A program made the translations under genes and the position numbers. Positions 1 to 8,400 of a stretch of 64,000 bases of DNA are shown here, one piece after another (the stretch's first letter is position 1; each line of letters begins with the position of its first letter). The stretch is from Agrobacterium larrymoorei (GTDB lineage Bacteria; Pseudomonadota; Alphaproteobacteria; Rhizobiales; Rhizobiaceae): NCBI RefSeq assembly GCF_013322225.1, contig NZ_JAAMFB010000024.1, positions 51,090 to 115,089 of the forward strand. Reading direction: 5' to 3'. The notes under the pieces were generated by a model. The model was not told where the DNA came from and ran no database searches. It was given only the letters and a program-made list of their open reading frames with translations.

Positions 1-2049
1 TGCCAGAAGCGCGGGGATCGCGATGCGATCCGGTCCAACCTGACGGTCGGAGAGAACGATGATGTTGTAACCGCCGCGAACAGCAGCTTCTGCACGGTCG
101 CACAGGCGATCCAGCATCTCCGGCATGCCTTCGGCGCCACGCTCCACCGCATAGGTGAAGTCGAGCGTCTTGGTGTCGAAACGGTCTTCCGTGTGGCCGA
201 TGGAGCGGATCTTCTCCAGATCGCCATTGGTCAGGATCGGCTGGCGCACTTCCAGACGCTTGGCACGGGCAGCACCTTCATGGTCCAGAATGTTCGGGCG
301 CGGGCCGATGAAGGAGACGAGGCTCATCACCAGCTCTTCGCGGATCGGGTCGATCGGCGGGTTGGTCACCTGCGCGAAGTTCTGCTTGAAATAGGTATAA
401 AGCAGCTTCGACTTTTCCGACATCGCCGAAATCGGCGTATCGGTGCCCATGGAGCCGATGGCTTCCTGACCCGTCGTCGCCATCGGAGACATCAGAAGCT
501 TGGTGTCTTCGCTGGTGTAACCGAAGGCCTGCTGACGGTCGAGCAGGGATACGTCGCGACGCAGCGCGCGCGGCTCCACCGGCTTCAGGTCTTCAAGGAT
601 CAGCTGGGTGCGGTCCAGCCAAGTGCGGTAAGGGTGCTTGGCGGCAAGCTCGTGCTTGACGTCTTCATCCGAAATGATCGCGCCCTTTTCCATATCGATC
701 AGCAGCATCTTGCCGGGCTGCAAACGCCACTTCTTGATGATGCGCTCTTCCGGCACAGGCAGCGTACCGGCTTCGGACGCCATGATGATACGGTCGTCAT
801 CGGTCACGAGATAGCGGGCCGGGCGCAGACCGTTGCGGTCCAGCGTTGCGCCGATCTGCTTGCCATCGGTAAAGGCAACGGCAGCAGGGCCGTCCCATGG
901 CTCCATCAGGGCAGCGTGGTATTCGTAAAACGCCTTGCGTTCCTGCGACATGGACTGGTTGCCAGCCCAAGCCTCGGGGATCAGCATCATCACGGCATGC
1001 GCCATGGAATAACCGCCGCGCACCAGGAATTCCAGCGCGTTGTCGAAGCAGGCCGTGTCCGACTGGCCTTCATAGGAGATCGGCCAGAGCTTGGAAATGT
1101 CGTCGCCAAACAGCGGCGAGGCAACGGATGCCTGACGCGCCGCCATCCAGTTGACGTTGCCGCGCAGCGTGTTGATTTCGCCGTTGTGGGCCACCATGCG
1201 GTATGGGTGCGCCAGCTTCCACGATGGGAAGGTGTTGGTGGAGAAACGCTGGTGAACGAGCGCCACGGCGCTTTCGAACCGCGGGTCTGCCAGGTCCTTA
1301 TAATAGGCACCGACCTGATAGGCGAGGAACATGCCCTTATAGACGATGGTCGAGGAGGACAGCGACACCGGATAGAAATCCTGCGCTTCCTTGCCGCCGC
1401 CAGCATCATAGATGCGGTTGGACAGAACCTTGCGGATCAAAAACAGCTGGCGCTCGAACTCGGCATTGGTCGCGGCATCGCGGCCTGCGCCGATGAAAAC
1501 CTGCACATGGTGCGGCTCGGTTGCGGCAATGTCTTCAGCCTTGGAAAGCGAGGAGTTGTCGACCGGCACATCGCGGAAGCCGAGGAACTGCTGGCCTTCT
1601 TCGGCAATAACGTCAGCAATGACCTTCTTGTAATGCTCGATGCGCTCTGGATCACGCGGGAAGAAGATGTGGCCAACGGCATATTCGCCAGCCTTAGGCA
1701 GCGTCACGCCCTGCTTCGCCATTTCTTCACGGAAGAAACGATCCGGGATTTGCACCAGAATGCCCGCACCATCGCCCATCAGCGGGTCTGCACCCACAGC
1801 GCCGCGATGCGTCAGGTTTTCGAGGATGAACAGACCGTCCTTGACGATCTGGTGCGACTTCTGACCCTTCATATGCGCCACAAAGCCGACGCCGCAAGCA
1901 TCATGCTCGTTGCGCGGGTCGTAAAGACCCTGCTTTTCAGGAAGACCACCAATCGACGCGCGCACGGAGGCCGTCTCCGCACCGGCTTCACCCGGACAGT
2001 CATTGGTCATAACAGCTTCGGCGTTTTCGTCGTCCCGCTTGATGGTCAT
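1..2049 (-). CDS. gltB: Glutamate synthase (NADPH) large subunit, 5' part
   Basis: Partial gene: 683 codons are open from the ATG at 2049 to the window edge, about 45% of a normal ~1500-residue GltB. The start follows a strong AGGAGGG site. After a ~51-residue propeptide the sequence reads DACGVGF, where Cys52 would become the N-terminal nucleophile of the type II glutamine amidotransferase domain once the propeptide is removed. Known role of the family: it transfers glutamine amide nitrogen to 2-oxoglutarate, making two glutamates in the GOGAT arm of ammonium assimilation, with GltD supplying electrons. The rest of the gene and any gltD lie beyond position 1. The identity is firm from the N-terminal motif and the length of the open frame. 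Confidence 0.93.
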   Translation of the reverse strand, partial: MTIKRDDENAEAVMTNDCPGEAGAETASVRASIGGLPEKQGLYDPRNEHDACGVGFVAHMKGQKSHQIVKDGLFILENLTHRGAVGADPLMGDGAGILVQIPDRFFREEMAKQGVTLPKAGEYAVGHIFFPRDPERIEHYKKVIADVIAEEGQQFLGFRDVPVDNSSLSKAEDIAATEPHHVQVFIGAGRDAATNAEFERQLFLIRKVLSNRIYDAGGGKEAQDFYPVSLSSSTIVYKGMFLAYQVGAYYKDLADPRFESAVALVHQRFSTNTFPSWKLAHPYRMVAHNGEINTLRGNVNWMAARQASVASPLFGDDISKLWPISYEGQSDTACFDNALEFLVRGGYSMAHAVMMLIPEAWAGNQSMSQERKAFYEYHAALMEPWDGPAAVAFTDGKQIGATLDRNGLRPARYLVTDDDRIIMASEAGTLPVPEERIIKKWRLQPGKMLLIDMEKGAIISDEDVKHELAAKHPYRTWLDRTQLILEDLKPVEPRALRRDVSLLDRQQAFGYTSEDTKLLMSPMATTGQEAIGSMGTDTPISAMSEKSKLLYTYFKQNFAQVTNPPIDPIREELVMSLVSFIGPRPNILDHEGAARAKRLEVRQPILTNGDLEKIRSIGHTEDRFDTKTLDFTYAVERGAEGMPEMLDRLCDRAEAAVRGGYNIIVLSDRQVGPDRIAIPALLA

Positions 2050-2414
2050 TTTTCATCCCTCCTGCAAACATGTTGCATGATTTCACGCAGAGAGACGGAA
2101 CCCGACAAGACCTCCATCCGAGATCAAATCTTTGTCCGCCTATCCGATTTAGGACAGCATTGCTGTCTTAATTCTGATTGCACAATGACAGAAACCCTTA
2201 ACCTCCGCAAGAGCATCGCTACAATTTATAACCTGACAATATGACGCGAAATTTCGCCAAAACGCGCCAGCGGGTAATTTTCTTGATCGCGAATATGCGA
2301 AATGATTGCTTTCGTTACCCGATTTGCCTTCTCGTCTGTAAGTCCATAAAACGGCACTGGTTTGGCCGCAGGCCGTCATGTTCGTCTCACTCATCCCCTC
2401 GAAAGCGTTGAACG
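2050..2414. other. Divergent intergenic region gltB / threonine aldolase
   Basis: This 365-bp gap separates divergently transcribed genes, so it should hold both promoters. A 15-bp odd palindrome (GACAGCA-t-TGCTGTC, 2153-2167) lies about 104 bp upstream of the gltB start and could be an operator. A small minus-strand frame (2149-2394) has a purine-rich stretch directly against its start and no recognisable protein features; I do not call it a gene. Confidence 0.5.
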
Positions 2415-3470
2415 ATGTTTTTTGCTTCTGATAATTGGGCTGGCGCCCACCCTGCCATCAACGAACGGCTGATGAAGGAGTCGACCCGTTTCGCCGCCGC
2501 CTACGGCACAAGCGAACTCGACCGCGCCATTGAAAAGCGCTTCAACGAAATCTTCGAACGCGAAGTCGCCGTCTTCTTCGTCGGCACCGGCACGGCGGCA
2601 AACTCTTTGGCGCTGGCGAGCGTCGCCCGCCCAGGCGGCATCGCCTTTTGCCATTCCGAGGCCCACGTCATTGAAGACGAGTGCGGAGCGCCCGTCTATT
2701 TTTCCAACGCCTCGCGCCTGATGCCGGTCGCTGGCCCCAACGGCAAGATGCTGCCGAAGAACCTCGAAGCTGCCATCGGCCGCTTTCCGCCCGGCTCCAT
2801 CCATCAGGGCCAGCCGATGCTGGTCACGCTGACGCAGGCGACCGAACAGGGCACAGTTTACAGCCTTGATGAAATCGAAGCCATTTCCACCGTCGCCAAA
2901 AATGCGGGCGTCCCCGTCCACATGGACGGCGCACGCTTCGCCAATGCGCTGATGGCGCTCGATACGACGCCTGCCGAAATGACATGGAAACGCGGCGTCG
3001 ACATTCTCTCCTTCGGCGCCACGAAGAACGGCTGCTGGTGCGCCGAAGCCATCGTCTATTTCGATCCGAAAACGGCAGAAGACCTGCCCTTCATCCGCAA
3101 GCGTTCGGCCCAGCTCTTCTCCAAGACCCGGTTTATGGCAGCGCAGTTCGATGCCTACTTCCAGAACGATCTCTGGCTGGACCTCGCCGCCCACGCCAAC
3201 GCAATGGCCACGCGCCTGCGCGACGGCCTCTCCGCCTCCAACAGCGCCCGCCTCGCCTGGCCGACGCAATCCAACGAGTTGTTCGTCGTTCTCGACAAGG
3301 GCAAAGCCAAGGCGGCGAAGGAAGCGGGAGCGGCCTTCTACGACTGGCCCGTGCCGCACGACATGCCGGAACCCGTTGGCGAGAACGAACAGCTCATCCG
3401 TCTGGTGACGAGCTTTGCCACGCTGGAGAGCGACGTGGATGAGTTTCTGCGGATCTGTAGTGGGGCGTAA
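2415..3470 (+). CDS. ltaE: Low-specificity L-threonine aldolase
   Basis: This 351-residue fold-type I PLP enzyme of the beta-eliminating lyase family would cleave L-threonine or L-allo-threonine to glycine and acetaldehyde in the cytoplasm. Visible features are the N-terminal FASDNWAGAHP segment, the GTGTAAN phosphate-binding turn (~58-63), His84 in SEAHVIEDE, Asp171 in HMDGAR (contacts the PLP ring nitrogen) and Lys204 in SFGATKNG as the Schiff-base lysine. Length is normal for the family. The ATG at 2415 is preceded by only a weak ribosome-binding site. The gene stands alone, divergent from gltB. Stereospecificity cannot be read from the sequence. Confidence 0.88.
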   Translation: MFFASDNWAGAHPAINERLMKESTRFAAAYGTSELDRAIEKRFNEIFEREVAVFFVGTGTAANSLALASVARPGGIAFCHSEAHVIEDECGAPVYFSNASRLMPVAGPNGKMLPKNLEAAIGRFPPGSIHQGQPMLVTLTQATEQGTVYSLDEIEAISTVAKNAGVPVHMDGARFANALMALDTTPAEMTWKRGVDILSFGATKNGCWCAEAIVYFDPKTAEDLPFIRKRSAQLFSKTRFMAAQFDAYFQNDLWLDLAAHANAMATRLRDGLSASNSARLAWPTQSNELFVVLDKGKAKAAKEAGAAFYDWPVPHDMPEPVGENEQLIRLVTSFATLESDVDEFLRICSGA

Positions 3471-3492
3471 TACGCCTAATCCGGTTATAAAA

Positions 3493-3530
3493 TATAAACT
3501 TGAAGCTATATAAACTTAAAGCTATATATA
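3493..3530 (+). promoter_or_regulatory. Tandem 16-bp AT-rich repeat before the HigBA-like pair
   Basis: Two direct copies of TATAAACTTRAAGCTA (3493-3508 and 3509-3524) run into TATATACA just before the toxin ATG at 3532. The tract supplies -10-like TATA hexamers and no ribosome-binding site is visible, so the toxin mRNA may be leaderless or nearly so. The repeat is a plausible autoregulatory operator for the downstream HTH antitoxin; that role is inferred from position only. Confidence 0.45.
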
Positions 3531-3531
3531 C

Positions 3532-3897
3532 ATGGAATGGCGAATTGAATTTGATGAGATCTTCGCCAAGGAGTTCAGCACTTTACCCTCTGAGGTAAAG
3601 GTTGAACTTCGCGCGCAGGCAAATATTTTGAAAGTGCACGGGCCGTCATATGGGCGGCCCCGCGTCGATACGTTGAATGGCTCGAAACACGCGAACATGA
3701 AGGAATTGCGTTTCGATGCGGCGGATGGCGTTTGGAGAGTTGCCTTCGCCTTCGACCCGAAGAGAAACGCAATCCTACTTGTTGCGGGAGACAAATCCGG
3801 CAAGGCAGAGAAGCGGTTTTATAAAAAACTTATCAGCACAGCTGATGCCCGTTTCGATGCGCACTTACAAAGATTGATAAACAAGGAGAAATCTTGA
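3532..3897 (+). CDS. higB: HigB/RelE-type toxin (Gp49-like family)
   Basis: A 121-residue protein of the phage-derived Gp49/HigB type within the RelE superfamily. Diagnostic stretches are the N-terminal FDEIFAKEF, the central LNGSKHANMKELRF and the basic VAFAFDPKRNAILLVAGDKSGK with FYKKLI near residue 100. Known HigB proteins are ribosome-dependent mRNA endonucleases. The toxin gene comes first and the HTH antitoxin second, the typical HigBA order. The TGA stop overlaps the next ATG by one base (TGATG), implying translational coupling. ATG codons occur at 3532 and 3537 and neither has a Shine-Dalgarno site. Activity is not provable here. Confidence 0.8.
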   Translation: MEWRIEFDEIFAKEFSTLPSEVKVELRAQANILKVHGPSYGRPRVDTLNGSKHANMKELRFDAADGVWRVAFAFDPKRNAILLVAGDKSGKAEKRFYKKLISTADARFDAHLQRLINKEKS

Positions 3898-4253
3898 TGC
3901 CGATTTCCGCCGATGACGTTTTTGAAGCAACAATGTCGAAGGACGAGATTGCAGCTTCCGATCTCCGAACGAAAGAATTGTTGGACGAATTCGATACGCT
4001 CCAAAAGTTGCGCAAGGCCAGAGCCCTCACCCAAGAGACGATCGCACAGCGCATGGGCAAAAAGCAGGTTTCGGTCGCACAGCTTGAGAAACGTTCGGAT
4101 CTGCTGCTGTCCACATTGCGTGAATATGTGCAGGCGCTTGGCGGTGAGCTCGACCTCGTCGTGCGCTTCAAGGGACATGACCCAATATTACTGGGAGGCT
4201 TTGGCGAAGAGGCGCTACCACAGACACACGCAAAAGCCTCGACCAGACGCTGA
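3897..4253 (+). CDS. higA: HigA-type antitoxin, XRE-family HTH
   Basis: 118 residues from the ATG at 3897, which has an AAGGAG site 8 bp upstream (3883-3888); a TTG three bases earlier is a less likely start. A helix-turn-helix lies around residues 45-75 (LRKARALTQETIAQRMGKKQ followed by VSVAQLEKRSD). The family binds the cognate HigB toxin and represses its own operon through the HTH. The segment LREYVQALGGELDLVVRF is typical of HigA proteins encoded downstream of Gp49-like toxins. A ~30-residue tail after the core has no recognisable feature. Confidence 0.82.
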   Translation: MPISADDVFEATMSKDEIAASDLRTKELLDEFDTLQKLRKARALTQETIAQRMGKKQVSVAQLEKRSDLLLSTLREYVQALGGELDLVVRFKGHDPILLGGFGEEALPQTHAKASTRR

Positions 4254-4258
4254 CAGCT

Positions 4259-5119
4259 TCATACAAAACTCCCCGGCACCATCCCCTTGGCCGTCACCAG
4301 CGCCGAGAGCGCCCGCACCAGTTCCGCATCCGCGCCCTTCCTCGGCTGAAGCACGAACTCCACATCCTCCAGCGAGGGCAATGCGCCGCTCGGCAATTCG
4401 CGCAAACCTGATGGCGCCATGCTGCGGGGTTGGACGAGGACGCCCATGCCTGCACGCGCCGCCGCCGTCAGGCCGCTCAGGCTGCCGCAGGTGCAGGTGA
4501 TACGCCAGGGAATGCCGGCGCGGTCCAGCGCCTCCTGCGCGGCTTTGCGGGTGATGCTCGGTGGCGGGAAGGCGATGAGGGGCAGGGCTTCCTTGCAGGC
4601 CAAAACCGCATCGGGGTCTTTCGCCAGCCAGATCAAGGGTTCGCGATAGAGAAAATGGCCCAATTGATCGCCCAGCCTGCGCTTGGCGAGCACGACATCC
4701 AGTTCGCCATTATCCTGCATCTGGTAGAGCACGCCGCTCAGCGAAACCGTCAGCTCCAGATCGACAAGGGGATAGGCACGCGTAAAGTCTTCGAGGATAA
4801 CGGTCAGGCGACTGGCAACAAAGTCCTCCGAAACACCAAGCCGCAGGCGGCCGCGCAGCTTGCTCTCGCCAAACAGTGCCGCGACCTTGTTGTTGATATC
4901 GAGCATGTTGCGGGCATACCCCAGAAGCGCCTCCCCCTCCGGCGTCAACCGCACACGGTGCGTATCGCGCGCAATCAGCCTTTGTCCGAGCGCGGCTTCC
5001 AGACGCTGAATATGCTGGCTCACCGTCGACTGGCCGATGCCCAGCCGCTCTGCCGCCAGCGTGAAACTCATCGTCTGTTCCAGCGTAACGAAACTGGCGA
5101 GGTGCTGCAGGTTCAGCAT
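4259..5119 (-). CDS. LysR-family transcriptional regulator
   Basis: A 286-residue LysR-type regulator. The winged HTH is at residues ~5-62 (FTLAAERLGIGQSTVSQHIQ, then RLEAALGQRLIARDTHRVRLT), followed by a periplasmic-binding-protein-like effector domain (~90-285). It is transcribed away from the transporter gene at 5224, with about 100 bp between the two starts, the classical arrangement in which a LysR protein controls its divergent neighbour. Its C-terminus nearly abuts the convergent higA gene. The ligand is unknown. Confidence 0.88.
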   Translation of the reverse strand: MLNLQHLASFVTLEQTMSFTLAAERLGIGQSTVSQHIQRLEAALGQRLIARDTHRVRLTPEGEALLGYARNMLDINNKVAALFGESKLRGRLRLGVSEDFVASRLTVILEDFTRAYPLVDLELTVSLSGVLYQMQDNGELDVVLAKRRLGDQLGHFLYREPLIWLAKDPDAVLACKEALPLIAFPPPSITRKAAQEALDRAGIPWRITCTCGSLSGLTAAARAGMGVLVQPRSMAPSGLRELPSGALPSLEDVEFVLQPRKGADAELVRALSALVTAKGMVPGSFV

Positions 5120-5223
5120 GCTTATCTCAAAACGTGATAACTGTTAGTCTTTGCATCTCGTTTCATGATGAGCGATAGTGCATGAAACTTCAATCGAAAA
5201 TCGAAACTTCGAAAGACGCTGCC

Positions 5224-6240
5224 ATGAGCCGCTTCCTGCCAGACCGTTTCACCATGATGCTGGTCGCAACCGTCATCCTCGCCTCGCTTCTGCCGATCAG
5301 CGGAGAACCCGCGCATTACTTCTCCATCGCAACGAAGTGCGCCATCGCACTGCTGTTCTTCCTGCACGGGGCAAGGCTTGCGAGAGATGTGGTGGTCGCC
5401 GGTTTCCTGCACTGGCGGCTCCACCTCGTCATTCTTCTCGTCACCTTCGGCCTTTTTCCGCTGATCGGTGTGGGCCTCGGTTACATTCCTGAAAGCATCC
5501 TGCCGCCACCACTTTATATGGGAATGCTGTTTCTCTGCGTGTTGCCCTCAACCGTACAGTCTTCCATCGCCTTCACCTCCATGGCGGGCGGCAACGTGCC
5601 TGCGGCGATCTGCTCGGCCTCCGCATCGAACATCTTCGGCATGTTCCTCACGCCCCTGCTTGTCGGTCTGCTCTTCACCGTTGGCGGCCATGGCGGTGGT
5701 TTCTCGCTGGATGCCTTCGGCCAGATCTTTCTGCAACTTCTGCTGCCATTCATCGCTGGTCAGGCACTTCAACCATGGATCGGCGACTGGATTCGCGCCC
5801 GCAAGAAACTGCTTGCCCCGGTTGACCGCGGTTCGATCCTGATGGTCGTCTATCTAGCTTTTTCGGAAGCGGTGATCGAGGGCATCTGGCAGGAATTCAC
5901 CGTTCGCGACATCGCTGTGGTGATCGGCATCAACATTCTGCTGCTCACCCTCGTCCTCTGCGTCACCATGTTCGGCAGCCGCGCACTCGGCTTCAACAAG
6001 GCCGATGAAATTGCCATCACTTTCTGCGGTTCCAAAAAGAGCCTCGCCAGCGGCGTTCCCATGGCAAGCGCCATCTTCGCCGGACAAAGCATCGGCGCAA
6101 TCGTGCTGCCGATCATGCTCTTCCATCAGATCCAGTTGATGGCCTGCGCGGTGATTGCGCAGAAATATGCGAGCAAGGCGAAACAACTCGAAGTGGCCAA
6201 AGCCGTGGAGTTGGAGGCGGCGGCGGTGAAGGTGCAGTAA
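5224..6240 (+). CDS. YfeH-like bile acid:sodium symporter family (BASS) transporter
   Basis: A polytopic inner-membrane protein of 338 residues with about ten hydrophobic segments. The pattern LPSTVQSSIAFTSMAGGN, then SASASNIFG, and the later FNKADEIAITFCGSKKSLASG match the YfeH branch of the BASS superfamily as I remember it from E. coli. Substrate is unknown; sodium-coupled transport of an organic anion is the family expectation. I chose the ATG at 5224 because homologues start just before FLPDRFTM; an in-frame ATG at 5182 would add 14 polar residues without a better ribosome-binding site. The divergent LysR gene is its likely regulator. Confidence 0.8.
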   Translation: MSRFLPDRFTMMLVATVILASLLPISGEPAHYFSIATKCAIALLFFLHGARLARDVVVAGFLHWRLHLVILLVTFGLFPLIGVGLGYIPESILPPPLYMGMLFLCVLPSTVQSSIAFTSMAGGNVPAAICSASASNIFGMFLTPLLVGLLFTVGGHGGGFSLDAFGQIFLQLLLPFIAGQALQPWIGDWIRARKKLLAPVDRGSILMVVYLAFSEAVIEGIWQEFTVRDIAVVIGINILLLTLVLCVTMFGSRALGFNKADEIAITFCGSKKSLASGVPMASAIFAGQSIGAIVLPIMLFHQIQLMACAVIAQKYASKAKQLEVAKAVELEAAAVKVQ

Positions 6241-6265
6241 GAAGAGGCGCAAGCAGGAGGCGTGA

Positions 6266-6484
6266 CCCCTCACTTGCAATTTCTAACACTTAGCCTTTGG
6301 CTAAGATGTTGAAATTGCTTTCTCTCCCACAGGGGGAGAGATAAACCCGGCCGCACGCTGGAATTACGATTAAAGGGTGCGGTGGGATAGAAAGGCTGCC
6401 GCGGATTTACCTCTACCCTTGTGGGAGAGGAAGAAAAATCATGATCTTAGCTTCAGCTAAGTCATAGATTTTTCAGGTGAGGGG
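6266..6484. repeat. Mosaic palindromic intergenic repeat, copy A (two arms)
   Basis: Starts CCCCTCACTTG and ends CAGGTGAGGGG, so the whole unit is an inverted arrangement. Arm 1 (6266-~6342) is a long hairpin whose inner stem is CTTAGC/GCTAAG and whose outer stem is CAATTTC/GAAATTG, followed by CTCTCCCACAGGGGGAGAG. Arm 2 (~6407-6484) has the same architecture with a different outer stem. It lies between two convergent genes. Related copies lie at 32271-32443, 32617-32692, 59653-59867 and 63748-63905. Confidence 0.85.
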
Positions 6485-6508
6485 TTATGCCTGCCTCCAT
6501 CACGACAT

Positions 6509-6536
6509 AAAAAACGGCCCCCTCTCGGGAGCCGTC
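6509..6536 (-). terminator. Rho-independent terminator of hsp20
   Basis: On the minus strand, GACGGCTCCC and GGGGGCCGT pair around a short loop and are followed by a run of six T. It sits about 24 bp after the hsp20 stop codon and fits a terminator for that gene. Confidence 0.8.
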
Positions 6537-6559
6537 ATCACATTCACCAATCAACTGGA

Positions 6560-7045
6560 TCAGTTGACCTGAGCGGGCGTAACCTGGGCCTCGATCTGCT
6601 TCGGCGCATCGGAAGCGTCGGTGGCGATCGAAATACGGCGGGGCTTCATGGCTTCGGGAATGTTGCGAAGAAGGTCGATATGAAGAAGACCATTCTTCAG
6701 CGAAGCATTCTGCACCTCTACATGATCGGCAAGCTGGAAGCGGCGCTCGAAGGCGCGCGTGGCGATGCCGCGATAGAGGAACTCACCCTCGGAACCCTTG
6801 GTGGTGTCGTTGGCCTTCTCGGCCTTGATCGTCAGCACATTGGCGCGGGATTCGATGCTGAGTTCGGTTTCATCGAAACCGGCAACCGCCATGGTGATGC
6901 GGTAGGCGTTATCGCCCGTGCGCTCGATATTGTAAGGCGGGTAAGCCTGCGCCTGTTCAGGCTGGCCGATGCCGTCCAGCATCGAGAAAAGGCGGTCGAA
7001 GCCGACGGTGGAGCGATAAAGTGGCGAAAAATCAACGTGACGCAT
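6560..7045 (-). CDS. Small heat shock protein Hsp20 (IbpA-like)
   Basis: A 161-residue alpha-crystallin-type chaperone. The N-terminus MRHVDFSPLYRSTVGFDRLF and YPPYNIER are typical of rhizobial class A IbpA-like proteins; the alpha-crystallin domain covers about residues 35-130. Such proteins bind unfolding proteins in large cytoplasmic oligomers without ATP. The canonical C-terminal IxI-type anchor is only loosely present (PRRISI), followed by a tail ending PAQVN. The 5' leader can fold into a ROSE-type RNA thermometer (see separate entry), so heat-induced translation is likely. A terminator follows. Confidence 0.92.
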   Translation of the reverse strand: MRHVDFSPLYRSTVGFDRLFSMLDGIGQPEQAQAYPPYNIERTGDNAYRITMAVAGFDETELSIESRANVLTIKAEKANDTTKGSEGEFLYRGIATRAFERRFQLADHVEVQNASLKNGLLHIDLLRNIPEAMKPRRISIATDASDAPKQIEAQVTPAQVN

Positions 7046-7140
7046 GGTGTCCTCCTAGGAAGCGACTGTTTGCGGTTAATGGTTTCCCATCCCGTTCTGG
7101 CGATGAAGAAACCGAAGCACGGCCCCGTTCTGGCGACCGT
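7046..7140 (-). promoter_or_regulatory. ROSE-type RNA thermometer in hsp20 leader
   Basis: On the minus strand the last hairpin before the ATG spans 7066-7049: GUC-G-CUUC, loop CUA, GGAG-GAC. It buries the whole AGGAGG ribosome-binding site and contains the UYGCU motif with an unpaired G opposite the Shine-Dalgarno strand, the hallmark of ROSE elements known from rhizobial small heat shock genes. A second stem further upstream pairs GGTTTC with GAAACC and CATC with GATG. The upstream limit is approximate. Confidence 0.72.
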
Positions 7141-7458
7141 GACCAATAAGTGGGTAAGCAATTTTCGGAGTTCAAGGGGGTATTTCACCACCACCTCGCC
7201 TGAATGAAATCTGAACGACCGGTTCCGAAATCGTTCAGTTTCCAACCACTAGAAATCAATGCATCGGAGGTCATCTCCGCCGGCAGAAGTATATCGTCCC
7301 TTCTTCTTCTGTCTTATTCGCCGGAACCGCGACTGCTAACACCGACGGTTCCGGCAATTTTTCCGCAATTTTCCTTTGACGTGAAAAAGCGGCGCACCTA
7401 TCCCATTATGAAACAAGGGGCGCTCCACCGATCCCCTTCTGTTTCAAGCAGGACATAG

Positions 7459-8400
7459 ATGACCGAAGCCACTCTCTACGCGACAACTGGCAATCCAGTG
7501 CCAGGCCATCACATCGTCGGCACCTTCACCGGTCATCGTAATAAGACGTTGCGCTACGCCATCTTCAAGTCGGATCGTTCGGTCGCGCGCGGCACCATCG
7601 TGCTGCTGCATGGCCGCAACGAGTGCATCGAGAAATACTTCGAAACGATCAACGACCTGACCGCGAAAGGCTTTTGGGTCGCCACGTTCGATACACGCGG
7701 ACAGGGCGCTTCCGAGCGGCTGCTGAAAAAAGCCCATGCGGGCTATGTGCGCCGGTTTTCCGATTATCAGAAGGACATTTCGCTGTTTCTCGAGCAGGTC
7801 GTCTTGCCCGACACGCGACTGCCTTTTTTCCTGATGGCGCATTCCACCGGCGGATTGGCGGCCCTTTCCATGGCACCGCAGCTTTCCAATCGCATCGAGC
7901 GCATGGCGCTCTGCTCACCCTTCATCGCGCTCAGCGGCCAGTCCGTTTCCCCACGCTGGATCAGGCTCATCGCCACCGCCCTTACTTACATGGGCCTTGG
8001 CGGCATACAGCTTGGCAGGAACCGCCGTGAACGCGATTTCGAGGGCAATCCGCTGACATCGGATCAGGCCCGCTTTGCGCGTACCCTTGCGATCCATACC
8101 GAGCACCCGGAGCTTTTCATCGGCGCACCCACGGCGCGCTGGCTCCATGAAGTTTTAAAGACGATGCCGAAGGTGACGAAGCAGGATCACCTGACGCGTA
8201 TCTTCGTTCCAACGCTTCTTCTGGCACCGGTGCGCGATACGCTCATTCCTTATGCAGCCCAGGAAGAACTCTCCCGCAATTTTCGTGCGGCACAACTGGT
8301 ACCCATTACCGGCGCACGTCATGAGCTTTTTCACGAGCGAGACGTCTATCGCGCCCAGGCGCTGGCAGCCATCGATGCGTTTTTCGCACCGGAGGAGTAA
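7459..8400 (+). CDS. Alpha/beta hydrolase, lysophospholipase-like (serine aminopeptidase S33 type)
   Basis: 313 residues with the nucleophile elbow AHSTGG (Ser129), an oxyanion-region HGRNE at 51-55, an early FDTRGQGAS strand-turn (78-85), a candidate acid near APVRDTLIP and a catalytic histidine in GARHELFHE close to the C-terminus. This layout matches PldB/monoacylglycerol-lipase-like hydrolases, which cleave lysophospholipids or monoacylglycerols. There is no signal peptide, so it is probably cytoplasmic. It is convergent with the hisN-like gene, with no bases between the stop codons. Substrate is not determinable. Confidence 0.82.
   Translation: MTEATLYATTGNPVPGHHIVGTFTGHRNKTLRYAIFKSDRSVARGTIVLLHGRNECIEKYFETINDLTAKGFWVATFDTRGQGASERLLKKAHAGYVRRFSDYQKDISLFLEQVVLPDTRLPFFLMAHSTGGLAALSMAPQLSNRIERMALCSPFIALSGQSVSPRWIRLIATALTYMGLGGIQLGRNRRERDFEGNPLTSDQARFARTLAIHTEHPELFIGAPTARWLHEVLKTMPKVTKQDHLTRIFVPTLLLAPVRDTLIPYAAQEELSRNFRAAQLVPITGARHELFHERDVYRAQALAAIDAFFAPEE

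Noticed and set aside
193..2244. 683-codon plus-strand open frame
   Set aside because: Antisense to gltB; its protein is His/Arg-rich nonsense typical of the reverse frame in high-GC DNA, while the minus strand carries DACGVGF and an AGGAGGG site.
2149..2394. 81-codon minus-strand frame in the gltB promoter region
   Set aside because: The GAGGGG stretch is directly against the ATG, composition is not protein-like and no motif is visible.
6266..6484. Possible CRISPR-like repeat array
   Set aside because: Repeats are dispersed, palindromic over 70-80 bp and lack regular spacers or cas genes.
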